Source: Pseudomonadota bacterium
GTDB lineage: Bacteria > Pseudomonadota > Alphaproteobacteria > Acetobacterales > Acetobacteraceae
NCBI GenBank assembly: GCA_021845595.1
Contig: JAJZVV010000001.1
Span: 467,103-531,102, forward strand
DNA length: 64,000 nucleotides
Direction of reading: 5' to 3'
In this document: positions 40,887-51,139 of the stretch, in pieces
How positions within the stretch are numbered: the stretch's first letter is position 1
Layout: every line of letters starts with the position of its first letter
The notes under the pieces: generated by a model
What the model was told of the DNA's origin: nothing
What the model saw: only the letters and a program-made list of their open reading frames with translations
The model's database searches: none
Made by a program: the position numbers and the translations under genes

Positions 40887-41873
40887 TCAGCCCGGCGCCG
40901 GCTCGGTATCAAAATGGCACGCCGACACATGGCCCTCGCCGACCGGCCGCAGCGCCGGCGTCTCGACGCGGCAGCGTTCCACGGCAAACGGGCAGCGCGT
41001 GTGGAACCGGCATCCCGGCGGCGGCGCGAGCGGGCTCGGGACGTCACCGCCGAGGACGATGCGCCGGCGGGTCGCCGTCGGGTCCGGCACCGGCACCGAG
41101 GAGAGCAGCGCCCGCGTATAGGGATGGTGCGGCGCGGCGAACAGCGCCCGGCGCGGCCCGGTTTCGACGATGCGGCCGAGATACATCACGGCCACGCGAT
41201 GCGTCAGGTGTTCCACCACCGCCAGGTCATGGCTGATGAACAGCAAGGCGAGGCCGAGCCGATCCTGCAGATCGGCGAGCAGGTTGATGATTTGCGCCTT
41301 CACCGAGACATCGAGTGCGGAAACCGCCTCGTCGCAGACGATCAGCTCGGGCTCGGTGGCCAGGGCGCGCGCGATGCCGATGCGCTGGCGCTGCCCGCCG
41401 GAAAACTCGTGAGGCCGGCGCCCGAGCGCCTCGCGCGCCACGCCGACCGCATCGGCCAGCTGCCCGAGCCGCTCGGCGCGGGCCGCCCGGCCATGGACGA
41501 GGCCGAAATTGCGCAGCGGCTCGGCCAGGATGTCACCGACCGTCAAACGCGGATTGAGGCTCGAGAACGGATCCTGGAACACCACCTGGATGCGCCGGCG
41601 CAACGGGCGCAGCCGGTGCTCGGGCAGATCATCGATCCGCTGCCCGTCGAGACGGATCTCCCCCGCGGTCGGCGCGATCAGGCGCAGGATCGCCCGCCCG
41701 ACGGTGGATTTGCCGCAGCCGCTCTCGCCGACGAGGGAGAGCGTTTCGCCGCGCGAGACGGTGAAGCTGACGCCATCGACCGCCGCCAGCATCGCGCGCC
41801 CGAAGCCGAACCGCCCCGCGCGCACCGCGAATTCCTTGCGCAGATCCTGCACATCGAGCAGCGGCGCGGTCAT
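40887..41873 (-). CDS. ABC transporter ATP-binding protein, DppF/OppF type
   Basis: 328-residue ATPase of a peptide/nickel-type importer. Walker A is GESGCGKST (about 48-56), the Q loop is [12 protein letters not shown], the signature is [15 protein letters not shown] and Walker B is [14 protein letters not shown]. The oligopeptide-type C-terminal extension has the [15 protein letters not shown] cysteines found in DppF/OppF (possible Fe-S site). ATG 41873 overlaps the preceding ATPase gene by ATGA. It is last of the operon. Confidence 0.93.
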   Translation of the reverse strand: MTAPLLDVQDLRKEFAVRAGRFGFGRAMLAAVDGVSFTVSRGETLSLVGESGCGKSTVGRAILRLIAPTAGEIRLDGQRIDDLPEHRLRPLRRRIQVVFQDPFSSLNPRLTVGDILAEPLRNFGLVHGRAARAERLGQLADAVGVAREALGRRPHEFSGGQRQRIGIARALATEPELIVCDEAVSALDVSVKAQIINLLADLQDRLGLALLFISHDLAVVEHLTHRVAVMYLGRIVETGPRRALFAAPHHPYTRALLSSVPVPDPTATRRRIVLGGDVPSPLAPPPGCRFHTRCPFAVERCRVETPALRPVGEGHVSACHFDTEPAPG

Positions 41874-42865
41874 GCCGGCACCGTGGCGTGGTGGCAGGCG
41901 ACCGCATGACCGGCCTGGAGATCGCGCACCGCCGGCGCGACGCGGCGGCAGAGTTCGGTCGCGATCGGGCAGCGCGGGGCGAAGGCGCAGCCGGGGACCG
42001 TGGCGATCAGGCTCGGCACCTGGCCGGGAATCTCCGCCAGCCGCTCCCGCCCGCCGGTGAGCGTCGCGCCGAGCCGCGGCAGCGCGCCGAGCAGGCCGCG
42101 CGTGTAGGGGTGCAGCGGCGCGGCGAACAGCGAGGCCACCGGCGCCTCCTCCACCTTGCGGCCGGCATACATCACCACCACCCGCTGCGCCATTTCGGCC
42201 ACCACCCCGAGATCGTGGGTGATGAGCAGGATCGCCGAGCCGAGCCGGGTCTTCAGCCCGCGCATCAGATCCAGGATCTGCGCCTGGATCGTCACGTCGA
42301 GCGCCGTCGTCGGCTCGTCGGCGATCAGCAGCTTGGGATTGCACGCGAGCGCGAGCGCGATCATCACCCGCTGGCGCATGCCGCCCGAAAGCTGGTGAGG
42401 GTAGTCGTGCACGCGCCGCTCCGGCGCCGGGATGCCGACCACGGCCAGCATCTCCGTCGCCCGTGCCAGCGCCGCGCGCGCGCCGAGCCCCTGATGCAGC
42501 CGCACGCTCTCGCCGATCTGCCGCCCGACGGTGAGCACCGGGTTGAGCGAGGTCATCGGCTCCTGGAAGATCATGCCGATCTCGCCGCCGCGCAGCCGGC
42601 GCATCTCGCCCTCGGGCAGCGCCAGCAGATCCCGCCCCCCGAACCGGATGGCGCCACCGATCCGCCCCGGCGGGTCCGGGATCAGCCGCAGCAGGGAGAG
42701 CGCGGTGACCGATTTGCCGCAGCCGCTCTCGCCCACCAGCGCCACCGTCTCGCCCGCCCCGACGGCGAAGGAGAGCCCTTGCACCGCGCGCACCACGCCA
42801 GCCGGCGTGCCGAAATGCACCTGCAGACGCTCGACCTCGAGCAGCCGGGAACCGTGCGTTTGCAT
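41870..42865 (-). CDS. ABC transporter ATP-binding protein, DppD/OppD type
   Basis: 331-residue ATPase pairing with the DppF-type protein. Walker A is [15 protein letters not shown], the signature is [15 protein letters not shown] and Walker B is [14 protein letters not shown], with a C-terminal [15 protein letters not shown]. The start is placed at [19 protein letters not shown] (ATG 42865), since upstream in-frame residues have no similarity. It lies seven bases after the permease gene. Confidence 0.93.
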   Translation of the reverse strand: MQTHGSRLLEVERLQVHFGTPAGVVRAVQGLSFAVGAGETVALVGESGCGKSVTALSLLRLIPDPPGRIGGAIRFGGRDLLALPEGEMRRLRGGEIGMIFQEPMTSLNPVLTVGRQIGESVRLHQGLGARAALARATEMLAVVGIPAPERRVHDYPHQLSGGMRQRVMIALALACNPKLLIADEPTTALDVTIQAQILDLMRGLKTRLGSAILLITHDLGVVAEMAQRVVVMYAGRKVEEAPVASLFAAPLHPYTRGLLGALPRLGATLTGGRERLAEIPGQVPSLIATVPGCAFAPRCPIATELCRRVAPAVRDLQAGHAVACHHATVPA

Positions 42866-42872
42866 CGGCCGA

Positions 42873-43784
42873 CTACAGCTTCCGCGCCAGGCGCGGATCG
42901 AGCGCGTCGCGCAGCCCATCGCCGAGCAGGTTGACCGCCAGCACCGTGACCGAGAGGAAGGCGGCAGGAAAGAACACGAGATAGGGCTTCACCTGCCACA
43001 GCGCCCGGCCCTCGGCCATGATATTGCCCCAGGAGGGAATGATCGGCGGGGTTCCGGCGCCGATGAAGGAAAGGATCGCCTCGGTGATCATCGCCGAGGC
43101 ACAGATATAGGTCGCCTGCACGCTGAGCGGGGCCAGCGTGTTGGGCAGGATGTGGCGCAGGATGATCATCGGCGAGCGCGTTCCGGCGGCCACCGCTGCC
43201 TCCACATAAGGCAGTTCGCGCAGCCCCAGCACCACCCCGCGCACCAGCCGGGCGACGCGCGGCACCTCGGCGATGGTGATGGCGATGACGACGTTGCGCA
43301 CCGAGCCGCGGGTCAGTGCCATCAGGGCGATCGCGAGCAGGATGGAGGGGATCGACATCAGCCCGTCCATCACCCGCATCAGCACCGCGTCCAGCCAGCG
43401 CAGGAACCCGCTGGCCAGCCCGATGGCGGTGCCGAGGAGCGACGCCAGCACGGAGACGGCGAAGCCGACGACGAGCGAGACCCGCGCGCCGTAGATCACC
43501 CGCGAATAGACGTCGCGGCCGAGCATGTCGGTGCCGAACCAGTACAGCGCCGAGGGTGGACGCAGGCGCCGCGCCGGGGCCAGCGCGGTGGGATCGACGG
43601 TGCCGAGCACCGGTGCGAGCACGGCGATCGCCACCATCACCGCGACCAGGGCGCCGCCGGCGGCGATGCCAGGATGGCGATGGATGAACCCGCCGACCGC
43701 GCCGCGCCGGCGTGGCGGGGACAGAAGTTCGGGCAGCGCCTCGACAGGGGGCGCGCCGACCTCATCGGGCAGCCGCGCGCTCAA
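42873..43784 (-). CDS. ABC transporter permease, DppC type (TTG start)
   Basis: 303-residue inner-membrane permease with a cytoplasmic N-terminus and about six TM helices. DppC-type features: [20 protein letters not shown] (about 79-98), the EAA-loop region [22 protein letters not shown] (two stretches) and [15 protein letters not shown]. No ATG or GTG exists near the N-terminus. TTG at 43784 overlaps the stop of the DppB gene as TTGA, matching the coupling style of this operon, so it is taken as start. Confidence 0.88.
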   Translation of the reverse strand: MSARLPDEVGAPPVEALPELLSPPRRRGAVGGFIHRHPGIAAGGALVAVMVAIAVLAPVLGTVDPTALAPARRLRPPSALYWFGTDMLGRDVYSRVIYGARVSLVVGFAVSVLASLLGTAIGLASGFLRWLDAVLMRVMDGLMSIPSILLAIALMALTRGSVRNVVIAITIAEVPRVARLVRGVVLGLRELPYVEAAVAAGTRSPMIILRHILPNTLAPLSVQATYICASAMITEAILSFIGAGTPPIIPSWGNIMAEGRALWQVKPYLVFFPAAFLSVTVLAVNLLGDGLRDALDPRLARKL

Positions 43785-44722
43785 TAGCGGATCCTCGGGT
43801 CGAACAGGGTGTAGAGCAGATCGACCAGCAGGTTGATCACCACATAGGCGAAGCTGAACAGCAGCACGACGCCCTGGATCACCGGGTAGTCGCGCCGCAG
43901 GATCGCATCCACCGTCAGCCGGCCGAGGCCGGGAATGGCGAACACGCTCTCCGTCACCACCGCACCGCCGATCAGCAGCGCCACGCCGAGCCCGACCACG
44001 GTGACGATCGGCACCGCCGCATTCTTCAGCGCATGGACGAACAGCACCCCGCGCTGTCCGAGCCCCTTGGCTCGCGCGGTGCGGATATAGTCCTGCGAGA
44101 GCACCTCCAGCATGCTCGCGCGCGTGATGCGCGCGATCAGGGCGATGTAGATGCCCCCCAGCGTCGCCGCCGGCAGGATCAGCGCGCGCAGGAACGGCCA
44201 GAACCCGCCGGCGAGCGGCATGTAGCCCTGCACCGGGAACCAATCGAGGCGCAGGGCGAAGACATAGGCGAGCAGATAGCCGATGACGAAAACCGGAGTG
44301 GAGAAGCCGAGCACGGCAAACAGCATCACCGCCCGGTCCACCGCGGTGCCCTGCCGCGCCGCGGCGAGCACGCCGAGCGGCACCGCGATCAGGAGCGAGA
44401 CCACGAGGGTGAGCAGCATCAGCGACAGCGTCGGCTCGATGCGCTGGGCGATCATGTGCGCCACCGGCAGGTTGGTGAAGATCGACGTGCCGAGATCGCC
44501 ATGCGCGATGCGCCAGGCCCACCCGCCGAAGCGGACGAGGAACGGCTGATCGAGCCCCAGCGAGGCGCGGATCAGTGCGATCTGCTCGGGGCTGGCCTGA
44601 TCCCCGGCGATGATCGCCGCCGGGTCACCTGGCGCGAGATAGAGCAGGGAGAACACGAACAGTGCCACCACCCCCATCACCGGGATGGTCACCAGCACGC
44701 GGCGGACGATGTAGCCGAGCAC
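43781..44722 (-). CDS. ABC transporter permease, DppB type
   Basis: 313-residue permease. It opens with [24 protein letters not shown] (two stretches, first TM). It has [35 protein letters not shown] (EAA motif, two stretches) and ends in [14 protein letters not shown], all typical of DppB/GsiC. The start is five bases before the substrate-binding gene's stop end, and the stop overlaps the DppC-type start. Confidence 0.92.
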   Translation of the reverse strand: MLGYIVRRVLVTIPVMGVVALFVFSLLYLAPGDPAAIIAGDQASPEQIALIRASLGLDQPFLVRFGGWAWRIAHGDLGTSIFTNLPVAHMIAQRIEPTLSLMLLTLVVSLLIAVPLGVLAAARQGTAVDRAVMLFAVLGFSTPVFVIGYLLAYVFALRLDWFPVQGYMPLAGGFWPFLRALILPAATLGGIYIALIARITRASMLEVLSQDYIRTARAKGLGQRGVLFVHALKNAAVPIVTVVGLGVALLIGGAVVTESVFAIPGLGRLTVDAILRRDYPVIQGVVLLFSFAYVVINLLVDLLYTLFDPRIRY

Positions 44723-44726
44723 CCGC

Positions 44727-46310
44727 TCAGCCCCGTCCCACGCCCCAGAACACCGGGAAGGGCGCCTTCACGATGCCGGTGAGATCCGCCCGCCACGCCT
44801 GATAGCCGAGGAAGAACCCGGTCGGGACATAGGGCAGGAAATCGAGCGCCGCGCGGTTGAGCGCCGCCGCCACCTCGTGTTCGGCGCCGGCATCCGGGGC
44901 ATCGTACCAGCGCGTGATCAGGCCCTGGATTTCCTCCGAGTTCGGCCAGCCGAACCAGGCTTTCGGCCCGTTCGCACGCAGCGCGATGTTGGTCGCGGGC
45001 AGCGCGCAGTCGAGCCCGGCGAGCCAGGTGTGGAAGATGTTCCACCCACCCTTGGCCGGCGGATCCTGCTTCGCCCGGCGCGCCCCAACGGTTCCCCAGT
45101 CGGTGGCGACATAATCCACGTTCATCCCGAGCCGGGTCAGGATATCGGCGGTGACGTCGCTCTGCCCCTTGGTGATGGCGAGATCCGTGGCGACCAGCAT
45201 CACCACCTTCTCGCCATTGTAGCCGGCGGCCGCGAGCCGGGCCTTCGCTGCGGTGTAATCCCGCGGCCCCTTCAGAATCTCGCCGCCAGCCTCGGTGTAG
45301 AGCGGCGTCCCCGGCGTGAACACGCTCGGCATCGCCCGCCACAGCGCATCGTCGCTGCCGACGACCGCGTGCATTTCGTCGGCCTGATTCATCACCATCG
45401 CCACCGCCTGGCGCGCGCGCACGTCGTTGAACGGCGGGTAGAGTTGATTGAACCGCAGCAGTCCGACATTGCCGAGCGGATCGGCAATATCCACGCGCAC
45501 CCCGGGGCTCTGACGCAGCAGCGGCACGAGATCCGGGATCGGTGTCTCCCACCAGTCGACCTCGCCATTCTGCAGCGCCGCCGCGGCGGTGCCGGGGTCG
45601 GGGATGATCTGCCACTCGATCCGATCGAACAGCATCCGCTTGCCGCCGGCGAGCCAGTCGGAGGGCTCGGGACGCGGCACGTAGCCATCGAAGCGGGCAA
45701 AGACGACGCGTGAGCCCGGCACCCATTCGTCGCGGCGGAACACCATCGGCCCGGACCCGATATATTCGCCGATCTGCTTGAACGGATCGGTCGCCGCCAC
45801 GCGCTCGGGCATGATCGCGGCAAGATTGGGCATCGGCTTGGCCAGTGCCAGCAGCAGCTTGGGGAAAGGTGCGCGCAGGCGGAAGCGGAAGCGGCCGTCG
45901 TCGAGCGCCTCCAGCGCATCGAGGCGCGACTTCAGCACCTGCCCCATGGCATCGCGCGCCATCCAGCGATCGAGGCTGGCGACGACATCGCGCGCGCGCA
46001 CCGGTTCGCCGTCATGGAAGCGCAGCCCTGCGCGCAGGCGGAAATCCCAGCGCAGCCCGTCGTCGGAGCGCTCATGGCCCTCGCACATCTGCGGCCGCGG
46101 CACGAGCCCGCTGTCGAGTCCGTAGAGCGTGTCCCACACCAGCAGCGAGGCATTGCGCACGACATATTGCGTGCCCCACACCGGATCGAGATTGGCGAAA
46201 TTCGCCTGCGGCACGAAGCGCAACACCCGGGCGCCGGCGGCGCCGGCCAGACGCGGCGCGGCCAGAACTCCGGCACCTGCCGCCGCCTTCAGGAAATCGC
46301 GCCGCTGCAT
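44727..46310 (-). CDS. Peptide/nickel-type substrate-binding protein 1 (SBP family 5)
   Basis: 527-residue periplasmic binding protein. The N-terminus MQRRDFLKAAAGAGVLAA has a twin-arginine pattern, so it is probably exported by Tat. The mature part contains LRFVPQANFANLDPVWGTQYV, YVVRNASLLVWDTLYG and DGLRWDFRLRAGLRFHDGEPV (two stretches), characteristic of the family. It is paralogous to the next protein upstream (similar LRFxPQA..LDPVW opening and PPFN/DN block). It is four bases before the DppB-type permease, so it is the binding protein proper of this importer. The ligand is unknown. Confidence 0.92.
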   Translation of the reverse strand: MQRRDFLKAAAGAGVLAAPRLAGAAGARVLRFVPQANFANLDPVWGTQYVVRNASLLVWDTLYGLDSGLVPRPQMCEGHERSDDGLRWDFRLRAGLRFHDGEPVRARDVVASLDRWMARDAMGQVLKSRLDALEALDDGRFRFRLRAPFPKLLLALAKPMPNLAAIMPERVAATDPFKQIGEYIGSGPMVFRRDEWVPGSRVVFARFDGYVPRPEPSDWLAGGKRMLFDRIEWQIIPDPGTAAAALQNGEVDWWETPIPDLVPLLRQSPGVRVDIADPLGNVGLLRFNQLYPPFNDVRARQAVAMVMNQADEMHAVVGSDDALWRAMPSVFTPGTPLYTEAGGEILKGPRDYTAAKARLAAAGYNGEKVVMLVATDLAITKGQSDVTADILTRLGMNVDYVATDWGTVGARRAKQDPPAKGGWNIFHTWLAGLDCALPATNIALRANGPKAWFGWPNSEEIQGLITRWYDAPDAGAEHEVAAALNRAALDFLPYVPTGFFLGYQAWRADLTGIVKAPFPVFWGVGRG

Positions 46311-46368
46311 TCAATTTCTCCACGATCGAGTCCCATGGCGCGACGAAGCAAACTATGTGCCAGCCGCA

Positions 46369-47970
46369 TCAGGACCGGTGCACGTTCCAGAACAGCGGCA
46401 CACCTTTGAGCACGCCGCTCAGCGAATCCCGTCGCACCGTCGGCTGCAGATACTCGCCGATCGGGATATAGGGAACGTCGATGAAGGCCTGCCGCTGCAT
46501 TTCCTCGCAGATTTTCTTCTGCAGGACCGGGGTGCTGGCGGCGAACCAATCCTCGCGCAGCGCCTCCAGCCGCGGCGCGTTCGGCCAGCCGAACCAGGCA
46601 TTGAGGCCGTTGCCGCGCAGCCCGACATGGCCGGCCGGATTGAACTGGTCGAGCCCGGACCAGGCGGTGAAGAACACCGACCAGCCACCCTTGTCCGGCG
46701 GATCCTTCTTCGCGCGCCGCTGTACCACGGTGCCCCAGTCGGTGGCCTGCACGTCCAGATTGAAGCCGCAGCGCTTGAGCACGTCGGCACCGACATTGCC
46801 CATCGCCTGCAGCACCGGGAAATCGGTGGCGATCATCAGCACGACGCGCTCGCCCTTGTAGCCCGCGGCGAGAATGTCCTTTTTCACCTTCTCGAAATCG
46901 CGCGGGCCGGCGAAGACCTCCATGCCGACGGGGCTGGCCATGGGCGAGCCGGGCGGGAAGAAGCCGACATTGGCGCGCCAATAGGCCGGATCGGTGCCGG
47001 CCACCGCGGTCATGAACTCCGCCTGATCGACGGCACCGAACAAGGCCCGGCGGATGGCGGGATTATCGAAGGGCGGGAAAAGCTGGTTCATCCGCATCAT
47101 CGCCGGCGTGCCGGTCGGGTCGAGCTGTTCCAGCACCAGATGCCGGTCGCCCTTCAGCAGCGGCAAGAGGTCGAAGGTCGGCTGTTCCCACCAGTCGGCC
47201 TCACCGTTCTGCATCGCCGCCGCGGCGGTCGCCGCGTCCGGGATCACGGTCCATTCGACGCGGTCGAACAGCGCCCGCTTGGGGCCGGCGATCCATTCGG
47301 CGACGCCGTCCGCCCGAGGCACATAGTCGGCGAAGCGCTCATAGACCACGCGCGCACCGGGCACGCGCTCGTCGGCTTTGAAGCGGTAGGGACCGCTGCC
47401 GACCATGTCCGTCACCTGCTTGAACGGATCCGTCGCGGCCAGCCGTTCGGGCATGATGGCGGCGATCGAGGACGCGGCCTTGCCGAGGGCGGCAGGCAGC
47501 AGCGGGAAGGGCCGCTTGAGGCGGAAGACGATGGTCCGGTCATCGGCCGCGGCGAGCTCGTTGGTGGCGCTGAGCAGCGCCTGGCCGAACGCGTCCCGCT
47601 TGCCCCAGCGCCCGATGCTGGCGACGCAGTCGCGCGCCAGCACCGGCGTGCCGTCATGGAATTTCAGCCCCGGGCGGAGCACCAGCCGCCAGGTGCGGTC
47701 GCTGTCCTCCGTCGTCGCGCTCTCCAGCATCTGCAGCTGCGGCTGGTATTGCGCGTCGATGCCGAACAGCGTGTCGAAGACCATCAGGGCATGGTTGCGG
47801 GTGACGTAGGCCGTGGTCCACACCGGGTCCAGCACCGCGAGATCGGCCTGCGGGATGAAGCGCAGCACCCTCGAAGCCGCGGGCGCCGCGAGCGCCGGGC
47901 GGGCCAACGGCGGCAGGGCCAGGGTTGCCGTGGCGGCAAGACCGGCCTGGAGCAGGGTACGTCGCTGCAT
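46369..47970 (-). CDS. Peptide/nickel-type substrate-binding protein 2 (SBP family 5)
   Basis: 533-residue paralog of protein 1, with a similar Tat-like N-terminus (MQRRTLLQAGLAATATLALP) and a signal cleavage site probably after LARPALA. Shared blocks include LRFIPQADLAVLDPVWTTAYV, LRPGLKFHDGTPVLARDCV and QNGEADWWEQP. GGGGGATCC precedes ATG 47970; an in-frame GTG at 48243 is far upstream and would add an unrelated region. It is first gene of the six-gene transporter operon, 58 bases before protein 1. Two binding proteins may widen the ligand range. Confidence 0.92.
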   Translation of the reverse strand: MQRRTLLQAGLAATATLALPPLARPALAAPAASRVLRFIPQADLAVLDPVWTTAYVTRNHALMVFDTLFGIDAQYQPQLQMLESATTEDSDRTWRLVLRPGLKFHDGTPVLARDCVASIGRWGKRDAFGQALLSATNELAAADDRTIVFRLKRPFPLLPAALGKAASSIAAIMPERLAATDPFKQVTDMVGSGPYRFKADERVPGARVVYERFADYVPRADGVAEWIAGPKRALFDRVEWTVIPDAATAAAAMQNGEADWWEQPTFDLLPLLKGDRHLVLEQLDPTGTPAMMRMNQLFPPFDNPAIRRALFGAVDQAEFMTAVAGTDPAYWRANVGFFPPGSPMASPVGMEVFAGPRDFEKVKKDILAAGYKGERVVLMIATDFPVLQAMGNVGADVLKRCGFNLDVQATDWGTVVQRRAKKDPPDKGGWSVFFTAWSGLDQFNPAGHVGLRGNGLNAWFGWPNAPRLEALREDWFAASTPVLQKKICEEMQRQAFIDVPYIPIGEYLQPTVRRDSLSGVLKGVPLFWNVHRS

Positions 47971-48106
47971 GGATCCCCCGGTGGGTGACGACAGGATGGG
48001 TCGCGAAAAGAGTGTGAACGCTACGCCCCGACGATGGCAGCCTCGCGGGGCGGCTTCAAGCCGGCGCGGATTGCCGGGGCCGGCGGAGCCCGGTATTGCG
48101 AGCGAC

Positions 48107-48562
48107 ATGGATGCGATGCTCAGCCGCCTCGCCGCCGGCCTGCCCGCCCCGGCGCGCCGCCTGGCCACCGTCGCGCGACTCACCCTGCTCGCCCAGTTCC
48201 TGCGCTTCGGCGCCGTCGGCGTCGGCGGCTTCCTCGTCGACACCGCGACCGTCTATGCGCTCCGTTACCCCCTCGGGCTCTACGGTGCCGGAGCGGTCGC
48301 CTATGTCGTCGCGGCCAGCACCAACTGGGCGCTCAATCGTGCCTGGACGTTCCGCGCCGCGCCGCGCCACCGCGCGCACCGCCAGTGGCTGCGCTTCCTC
48401 GGCGTCAACGCCGCCGGGTTCGTCCTCAATCGCGGCACCTATGCCGCCCTGATCGCCGGCTCCGCGCTGGCCCGTGAGGCCCCTGTGCTCGCCGTCGCAG
48501 CCGGCGCCGTGGCCGGCATGGGGCTGAATTTCACGCTCTCGCGCCGGATCGTGTTCCGGTGA
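48107..48562 (+). CDS. GtrA-family membrane protein
   Basis: 151 residues with four predicted TM helices. The family signature is FLRFGAVGVGGFLVDTATVYAL (two stretches, about 31-52). It also has ASTNWALNRAWTFR (about 72-85) and the C-terminal GMGLNFTLSRRIVF. GtrA-like proteins are thought to move lipid-linked sugars across the membrane. ATG 48107 is used (48116 also possible). It overlaps the MFS gene by four bases. Confidence 0.85.
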   Translation: MDAMLSRLAAGLPAPARRLATVARLTLLAQFLRFGAVGVGGFLVDTATVYALRYPLGLYGAGAVAYVVAASTNWALNRAWTFRAAPRHRAHRQWLRFLGVNAAGFVLNRGTYAALIAGSALAREAPVLAVAAGAVAGMGLNFTLSRRIVFR

Positions 48563-49725
48563 GGCCGGCCGCCGCGGCGCGCGGCATCGGCGTCGTCGCC
48601 GCCGGCTTCGCCACCTTCGTCAATCTCTACGCCACCCAGGCGGTGCTGCCGCTCCTGGCGCATGAATTCGCCGTGCCGCTGCCACGCACCAGCCTCACCG
48701 TCACCGCGCCGCTGTTCGCGGTGGCGCTGATCGCGCCCTTCGTCGGCTCGATCTCCGACCGGCTCGGACGCAAGCGGCTCATTACCGCGGCCGCCTGGCT
48801 GCTGGCGATTCCGACCGCGCTGCTCGCCATAACGCCGGACTTCGCCACCATGGTGCTGCTGCGCTTTCTCCAGGGGCTCGCCCTGCCCTTCATCTTCGCC
48901 GTCACAGTCGCCTATATCGGCGACGAGGCGCGCGAGGCCGAGGGCATCCGGCTCGCCGGCACCTACTCCGTCGGCACCATCGTCGGCGGCTTCGCCGGGC
49001 GGTTCATCCTCGGCCATGTCGCCGCGCTCGCCGGCTGGCGGGTGGGGTTCGTGGTGATCGCGCTGCTGACCGCCCTCGCGGCGGCTGTGGTCGGGCTGAT
49101 CCTGCCGCGGGAGCGGAACTTCGTCGCCCAGCGCGGGCTCGGCGCCGCGCTCGAAAGCCTGCGGGCGCATCTCGTCAACCGCCAGCTCATCGCCACCTAT
49201 GCGGCCGGGTTCGCCGTGCTGTTCTCGATCGTCGCGGCGTTCACCTACGCCAATTTCCTCCTCGCTGCGCCGCCCTACCGGTTCGGGCCGGCGGCGCTCG
49301 GCAATCTCTTCGCGGTCTATCTCCTGGCCATCGTCTCGACGCCGGTGGCGACGCGGCTGGCGGTGAGGATCGGCCGGCGCGGCACCTTCGCGCTCGCCGG
49401 CATCGTCGGCATGAGCGGAATGGCGCTCACCCTGGTGCATGGGATCGGCGCCATCGTCGCCGGCCTCGGCTTGGCGATCGGCGGCATGTTCATCGAGCAG
49501 GTGCTGGCCATTTCCTATGTCGGCGCGGCGGCAGCGCGGGCACGCTCGACCGCCGTCGGGCTCTACGTCACCTTCTACTATGTCGGCGGCAGCCTCGGCG
49601 GCGTGGCGCCGGCCGGGCTGTGGCACGTCGCCGGCTGGCCCGGCTGCGTCGCCCTGGTCCTGGTCGTCCAGGCCATGACACTGGCCCTGGTGACGGCATT
49701 CTGGCGCGACCGGGCGGCGGCGTGA
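48559..49725 (+). CDS. MFS transporter
   Basis: 388-residue major facilitator with 12 predicted TM helices. The loop 2-3 motif is GSISDRLGRKRLI (about 60-72), and the TM1 region FATFVNLYATQAVLPLLAHEF (two stretches) resembles YnfM/AraJ-like exporters. A GTG start overlaps the GtrA stop. The substrate cannot be predicted. An Ala/Gly-rich TM11-12 ends at the stop. Confidence 0.88.
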   Translation: MRPAAAARGIGVVAAGFATFVNLYATQAVLPLLAHEFAVPLPRTSLTVTAPLFAVALIAPFVGSISDRLGRKRLITAAAWLLAIPTALLAITPDFATMVLLRFLQGLALPFIFAVTVAYIGDEAREAEGIRLAGTYSVGTIVGGFAGRFILGHVAALAGWRVGFVVIALLTALAAAVVGLILPRERNFVAQRGLGAALESLRAHLVNRQLIATYAAGFAVLFSIVAAFTYANFLLAAPPYRFGPAALGNLFAVYLLAIVSTPVATRLAVRIGRRGTFALAGIVGMSGMALTLVHGIGAIVAGLGLAIGGMFIEQVLAISYVGAAAARARSTAVGLYVTFYYVGGSLGGVAPAGLWHVAGWPGCVALVLVVQAMTLALVTAFWRDRAAA

Positions 49726-49804
49726 TACGCACCACGCTCCGTCGTCTCACGCTCCGGCCGGCCGGACGGGAGGGGCGGCAAGAAACCATTGAGGGAGAAG
49801 CGCC

Positions 49805-51031
49805 ATGACCCTGTCACGTCGGCTGTTGCTCGGCACCGCCGCCGCTGCCGCCCTGCCCACCCCGCGCGCCCGGGCGCAGGCCCGGCCGAAAATCCGCATC
49901 GGCGTGCTCAACGACCTGTCGGGCACCTACCGGGACACGACCGGGCTGACCTCCGTGGTGTGCACCAAGCAGGCGCTGGTGGATTTCGGCGCCTCGGCGA
50001 AGGATCTGGACGTCGAGATTCTCTCGGCGGACCATCAGAACAAGCCCGATATCGGCGCCACGATCGCCCGCCAATGGTTCGACCAGGGCGTGGACGCGAT
50101 CGTCGACGTGCCCACCTCCTCGGTCGCGCTCGCCGTCGCGCAGGTCGCGCGCGAGAAGGACAAGATGATGCTCAACGCGAGCGCCACGACCACGGCGCTG
50201 ACCGGGGCGCAGTGCTCGCCCAACACCATCGTCTGGAGCTTCGATACCTACATGCTGGCGACCTCCTCGGGCGGGGCGATGGTCAAGGCCGGCGGCAAGG
50301 ACTGGTTCTTCGTCACCGCCGACTATGCCTTCGGCCATATCCTCGAGGAGCAGACCGCCAAGCTGGTGCTGGCCGCGGGGGGCAAGGTGCTCGGCCGCGT
50401 GCGCTACCCGTTCCCCGATACCACCGATTTCTCCTCCTTCGTCCAGCAGGCGCAGGCCTCGGGCGCGAAGGTGCTGGGCCTGGCCAATGCCGGGCTCGAT
50501 ACGGTGAACTGCATCAAGCAGGCGAACGAGTTCGGCTTGCCGCAATCGGGCATGCGCATCGCCCCGCTGCTCATGTTCATCACGGACGTGCACGCGCTGG
50601 GCGCCGAAATGTGCCAGGGCCTGACCCTGACCGAAAGCTTCTACTGGGACCTCAACGACCGCACCCGCGCCTTCACCAAGCGCGTGCTGCCGCTGGCCCC
50701 GAACAACTGGCCGAACCAAGCCCATGCCAGCGCCTACGCAGCGACCCTGCACTACCTGAAAGCGGTCGCCGACATGGGGCCGGCGGAGGCGAAGCGCAGC
50801 GGCCGGGCGACCATCGAGCGCATGAAGCGGATGCCGACCGAGGATGACTGCTTCGGCACCGGGGCGATCCGTGCCGACGGGCGCGGCATTTTTCCCGCCT
50901 ATCTGTTCCAGGTGAAGACGCCCGCGGAAAGCAAGGGGCCATGGGATCTCTATAAGTTGAAGGTGACGACCCCGCCCGCGGAAGCGTTGCATCCGCTGGG
51001 CGAAGGCGGCTGCCCGCTGACGCATATCTGA
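49805..51031 (+). CDS. LivJ-type ABC substrate-binding protein A
   Basis: 408-residue periplasmic binding protein of the branched-chain-amino-acid (type I fold) class. The N-terminus MTLSRRLLLGTAAAAALPTP carries a Tat/Sec signal, with cleavage after ARAQA near residue 26. The mature part opens IRIGVLNDLSGTYRD and has SADHQNKPDIGATIARQWFDQ (two stretches) and a C-terminal Cys. GAGGGAGAAG precedes the ATG. It is a paralog of the minus-strand protein at 53493-54725 (shared VGVLNDLSG, HQNKPDIG, YAFG, WDLYKL). No matching Liv permease or ATPase is in the window. Such proteins often bind aromatic acids when near phenolic catabolic genes. Confidence 0.88.
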   Translation: MTLSRRLLLGTAAAAALPTPRARAQARPKIRIGVLNDLSGTYRDTTGLTSVVCTKQALVDFGASAKDLDVEILSADHQNKPDIGATIARQWFDQGVDAIVDVPTSSVALAVAQVAREKDKMMLNASATTTALTGAQCSPNTIVWSFDTYMLATSSGGAMVKAGGKDWFFVTADYAFGHILEEQTAKLVLAAGGKVLGRVRYPFPDTTDFSSFVQQAQASGAKVLGLANAGLDTVNCIKQANEFGLPQSGMRIAPLLMFITDVHALGAEMCQGLTLTESFYWDLNDRTRAFTKRVLPLAPNNWPNQAHASAYAATLHYLKAVADMGPAEAKRSGRATIERMKRMPTEDDCFGTGAIRADGRGIFPAYLFQVKTPAESKGPWDLYKLKVTTPPAEALHPLGEGGCPLTHI

Positions 51032-51139
51032 TACGGACGCCCTCCCGCGCTGCGCCGCGGCCGGCGCGCTTGTGCGCCGGGCGGGGGCGCGGCATTGTCC
51101 GTCGCCCGCAACGGCCAGCACGGGAGCAGCGCTCGGACC

